The notes below the pieces were generated by a model. That model searched no databases. It was not told the DNA's origin and saw only the letters and a program-made list of their open reading frames with translations. Source: Paraescarpia echinospica (taxonomy: Eukaryota > Annelida > Polychaeta > Sabellida > Siboglinidae). From it: DNA of 64,000 nucleotides. How positions within the stretch are numbered: the stretch's first letter is position 1; each line of letters starts with the position of its first letter. Below, piece by piece: positions 63,330-64,000 of the stretch. Location of the stretch: the NCBI GenBank assembly GCA_020002185.1, contig CM034541.1, forward strand, positions 25,896,902 through 25,960,901, given 5' to 3'. Position numbers and translations under genes: made by a program.

Positions 63330-63661
63330 AACTGACTGGGCCCACTTGCGCAGATTCGCCGGTAACCGATTCGCCTTCGCCTCTGTTGTGTTCTTCAAAG
63401 GAACGGCAGATTTCTTTACATCCGACTTACGCCTGAAACCTATATTCCATTGCACGAAGCCTTCGAAGTCGTCAGGCGCAACGAAATGCGAACCACAAAT
63501 AATGTTAGTTGCCATAGCATGAGTCCAGTCGGCCCTGCCGTTTCGAACAAAACGTTCCCATTTCTGCCGAGTAACTGGCTCTTTCGGAAATTCGTGCACT
63601 GAATAGCCAGTCAGATTCGAATTGTAGCAGTTTCCAACAACACATTTGTTTGTTCACCATT
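63330..63661 (-). pseudogene. THAP zinc-finger domain, frameshifted near its start
   Basis: Minus strand: CVVGNCYNSNLTGYSVHEFP, KEPVTRQKWERFVRNGRADW, then ICGSHFVAPDDFE and RRKSDVKKSAVPLK. The C-x4-C pair, HEFPK, the Trp of the W-ERFVR segment, and the C-x2-H all match the C2CH THAP DNA-binding fold. The ATG at 63661 (MVNK) is out of frame with CVVGNC because CAAA is present twice in tandem at about 63646-63653. The frame of the domain has a stop just upstream. Downstream of LRKWAQ no further domain is recognised. Confidence 0.75.
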
Positions 63662-64000
63662 TCTGTATGTGAACGAATGTATACCAGTTCAAATATCGCC
63701 GAGAACGCTTGCGATCCCGGGAATGTTTTCCACAACTGACGTCACGATTCTGCCCCTCGCAGCATTTCCGGAAAACAGACTTTTCGAAGCCTGCACCAAG
63801 ACAGGTCCCGTTTAATATCAATTTTATAAATGTTTCAGCAAACGTGTGGTTTTGGGGTTGTCATTTTATTGCAGAACACATATGTACATGCATATTTTTA
63901 TACTTGTTAGCAATTTTTTTTCTCCCAGGATATGGCCTTTAAGTCCATTCAAGATTGAGATGCAAGCATGCCAGCTTATGAACAGAGAACAGTAAACCTA

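Larger units (their letters stand above)
62985..63815. mobile_element. Candidate two-ORF DNA transposon remnant with THAP domain
   Basis: The flanks share inverted blocks: GAAACGTGACGTCAGTCGTGG at about 63051 against the complement near 63745, AATCGTGACGTCAGTTGTGG, plus TTTTACGGAAA / TTTTCCGGAAA further out. Just inside each end a short ORF points inward: acidic MAVYWSSSESDVNFD on plus and a THAP domain on minus. Elements of the ISL2EU type carry a THAP transposase and a second protein, but assignment here is inference. Exact ends are not resolved. Confidence 0.5.

Noticed and set aside
55237..64000. UTP15 N-terminal exons
   Set aside because: Looked for the WD repeat pattern and splice-flanked frames on the minus strand; none was convincing, so none is reported.

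Overview
The window is nuclear DNA of a metazoan, most likely a marine lophotrochozoan such as a mollusc. The genes are split into short exons by long AT-rich introns, with a tRNA-derived SINE, CR1/L2-like LINE relics and many small DNA transposons. The species call is inference. The gene calls rest on exon-by-exon reading of splice sites, codon phase and conserved protein motifs.

Three genes are recognisable. (1) Minus strand, 1-23072: POLG, the catalytic subunit of mitochondrial DNA polymerase gamma. Twenty exons join in one phase-consistent frame of 1,091 codons, from the start to just past polymerase motif C. The last roughly 100 residues lie beyond the left edge. (2) Plus strand, 24105-44213: a complete ubiquilin (UBL, STI1 repeats, UBA), 13 exons, 557 residues. 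It is head to head with POLG across a 1 kb shared promoter interval. (3) Minus strand, 47857-55236 and beyond: the C-terminal two thirds of UTP15, the WD40 small-subunit processome protein, tail to tail with ubiquilin. Its N-terminal exons were not found and may lie past the right edge.

The rest is mostly repeats. At least eight large minisatellite arrays (units of 18, 33, 36, 39, 43, 64, 72 and about 82 bp) fill roughly a fifth of the window. Several are fused to splice junctions. The most striking is a 64-bp array of about 54 copies in the last ubiquilin intron: every unit repeats the end of exon 12 together with its 5' splice site. In POLG the start of exon 11 with its 3' splice site is triplicated, and one extra acceptor would give an in-frame 21-residue insertion. 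A 72-bp array (about 68 copies) is open on both strands and yields long but probably meaningless ORFs.

Mobile elements include three copies of a tRNA-headed SINE, two LINE 3' fragments, three hAT-like elements with apparent 5-bp target duplications, a piggyBac-type MITE with TTAA ends, pogo-like elements with TA ends, two foldback palindromes, and a two-ORF element at the right end carrying a frameshifted THAP domain. A unique, non-repetitive stretch at 60480-62660 has homeodomain-like motifs and no convincing exons; it is a candidate regulatory region.

The three genes are housekeeping genes with separate jobs: mtDNA replication, ubiquitin shuttling and rRNA processing. Nothing in the sequence shows a joint pathway beyond the shared POLG/ubiquilin promoter interval.
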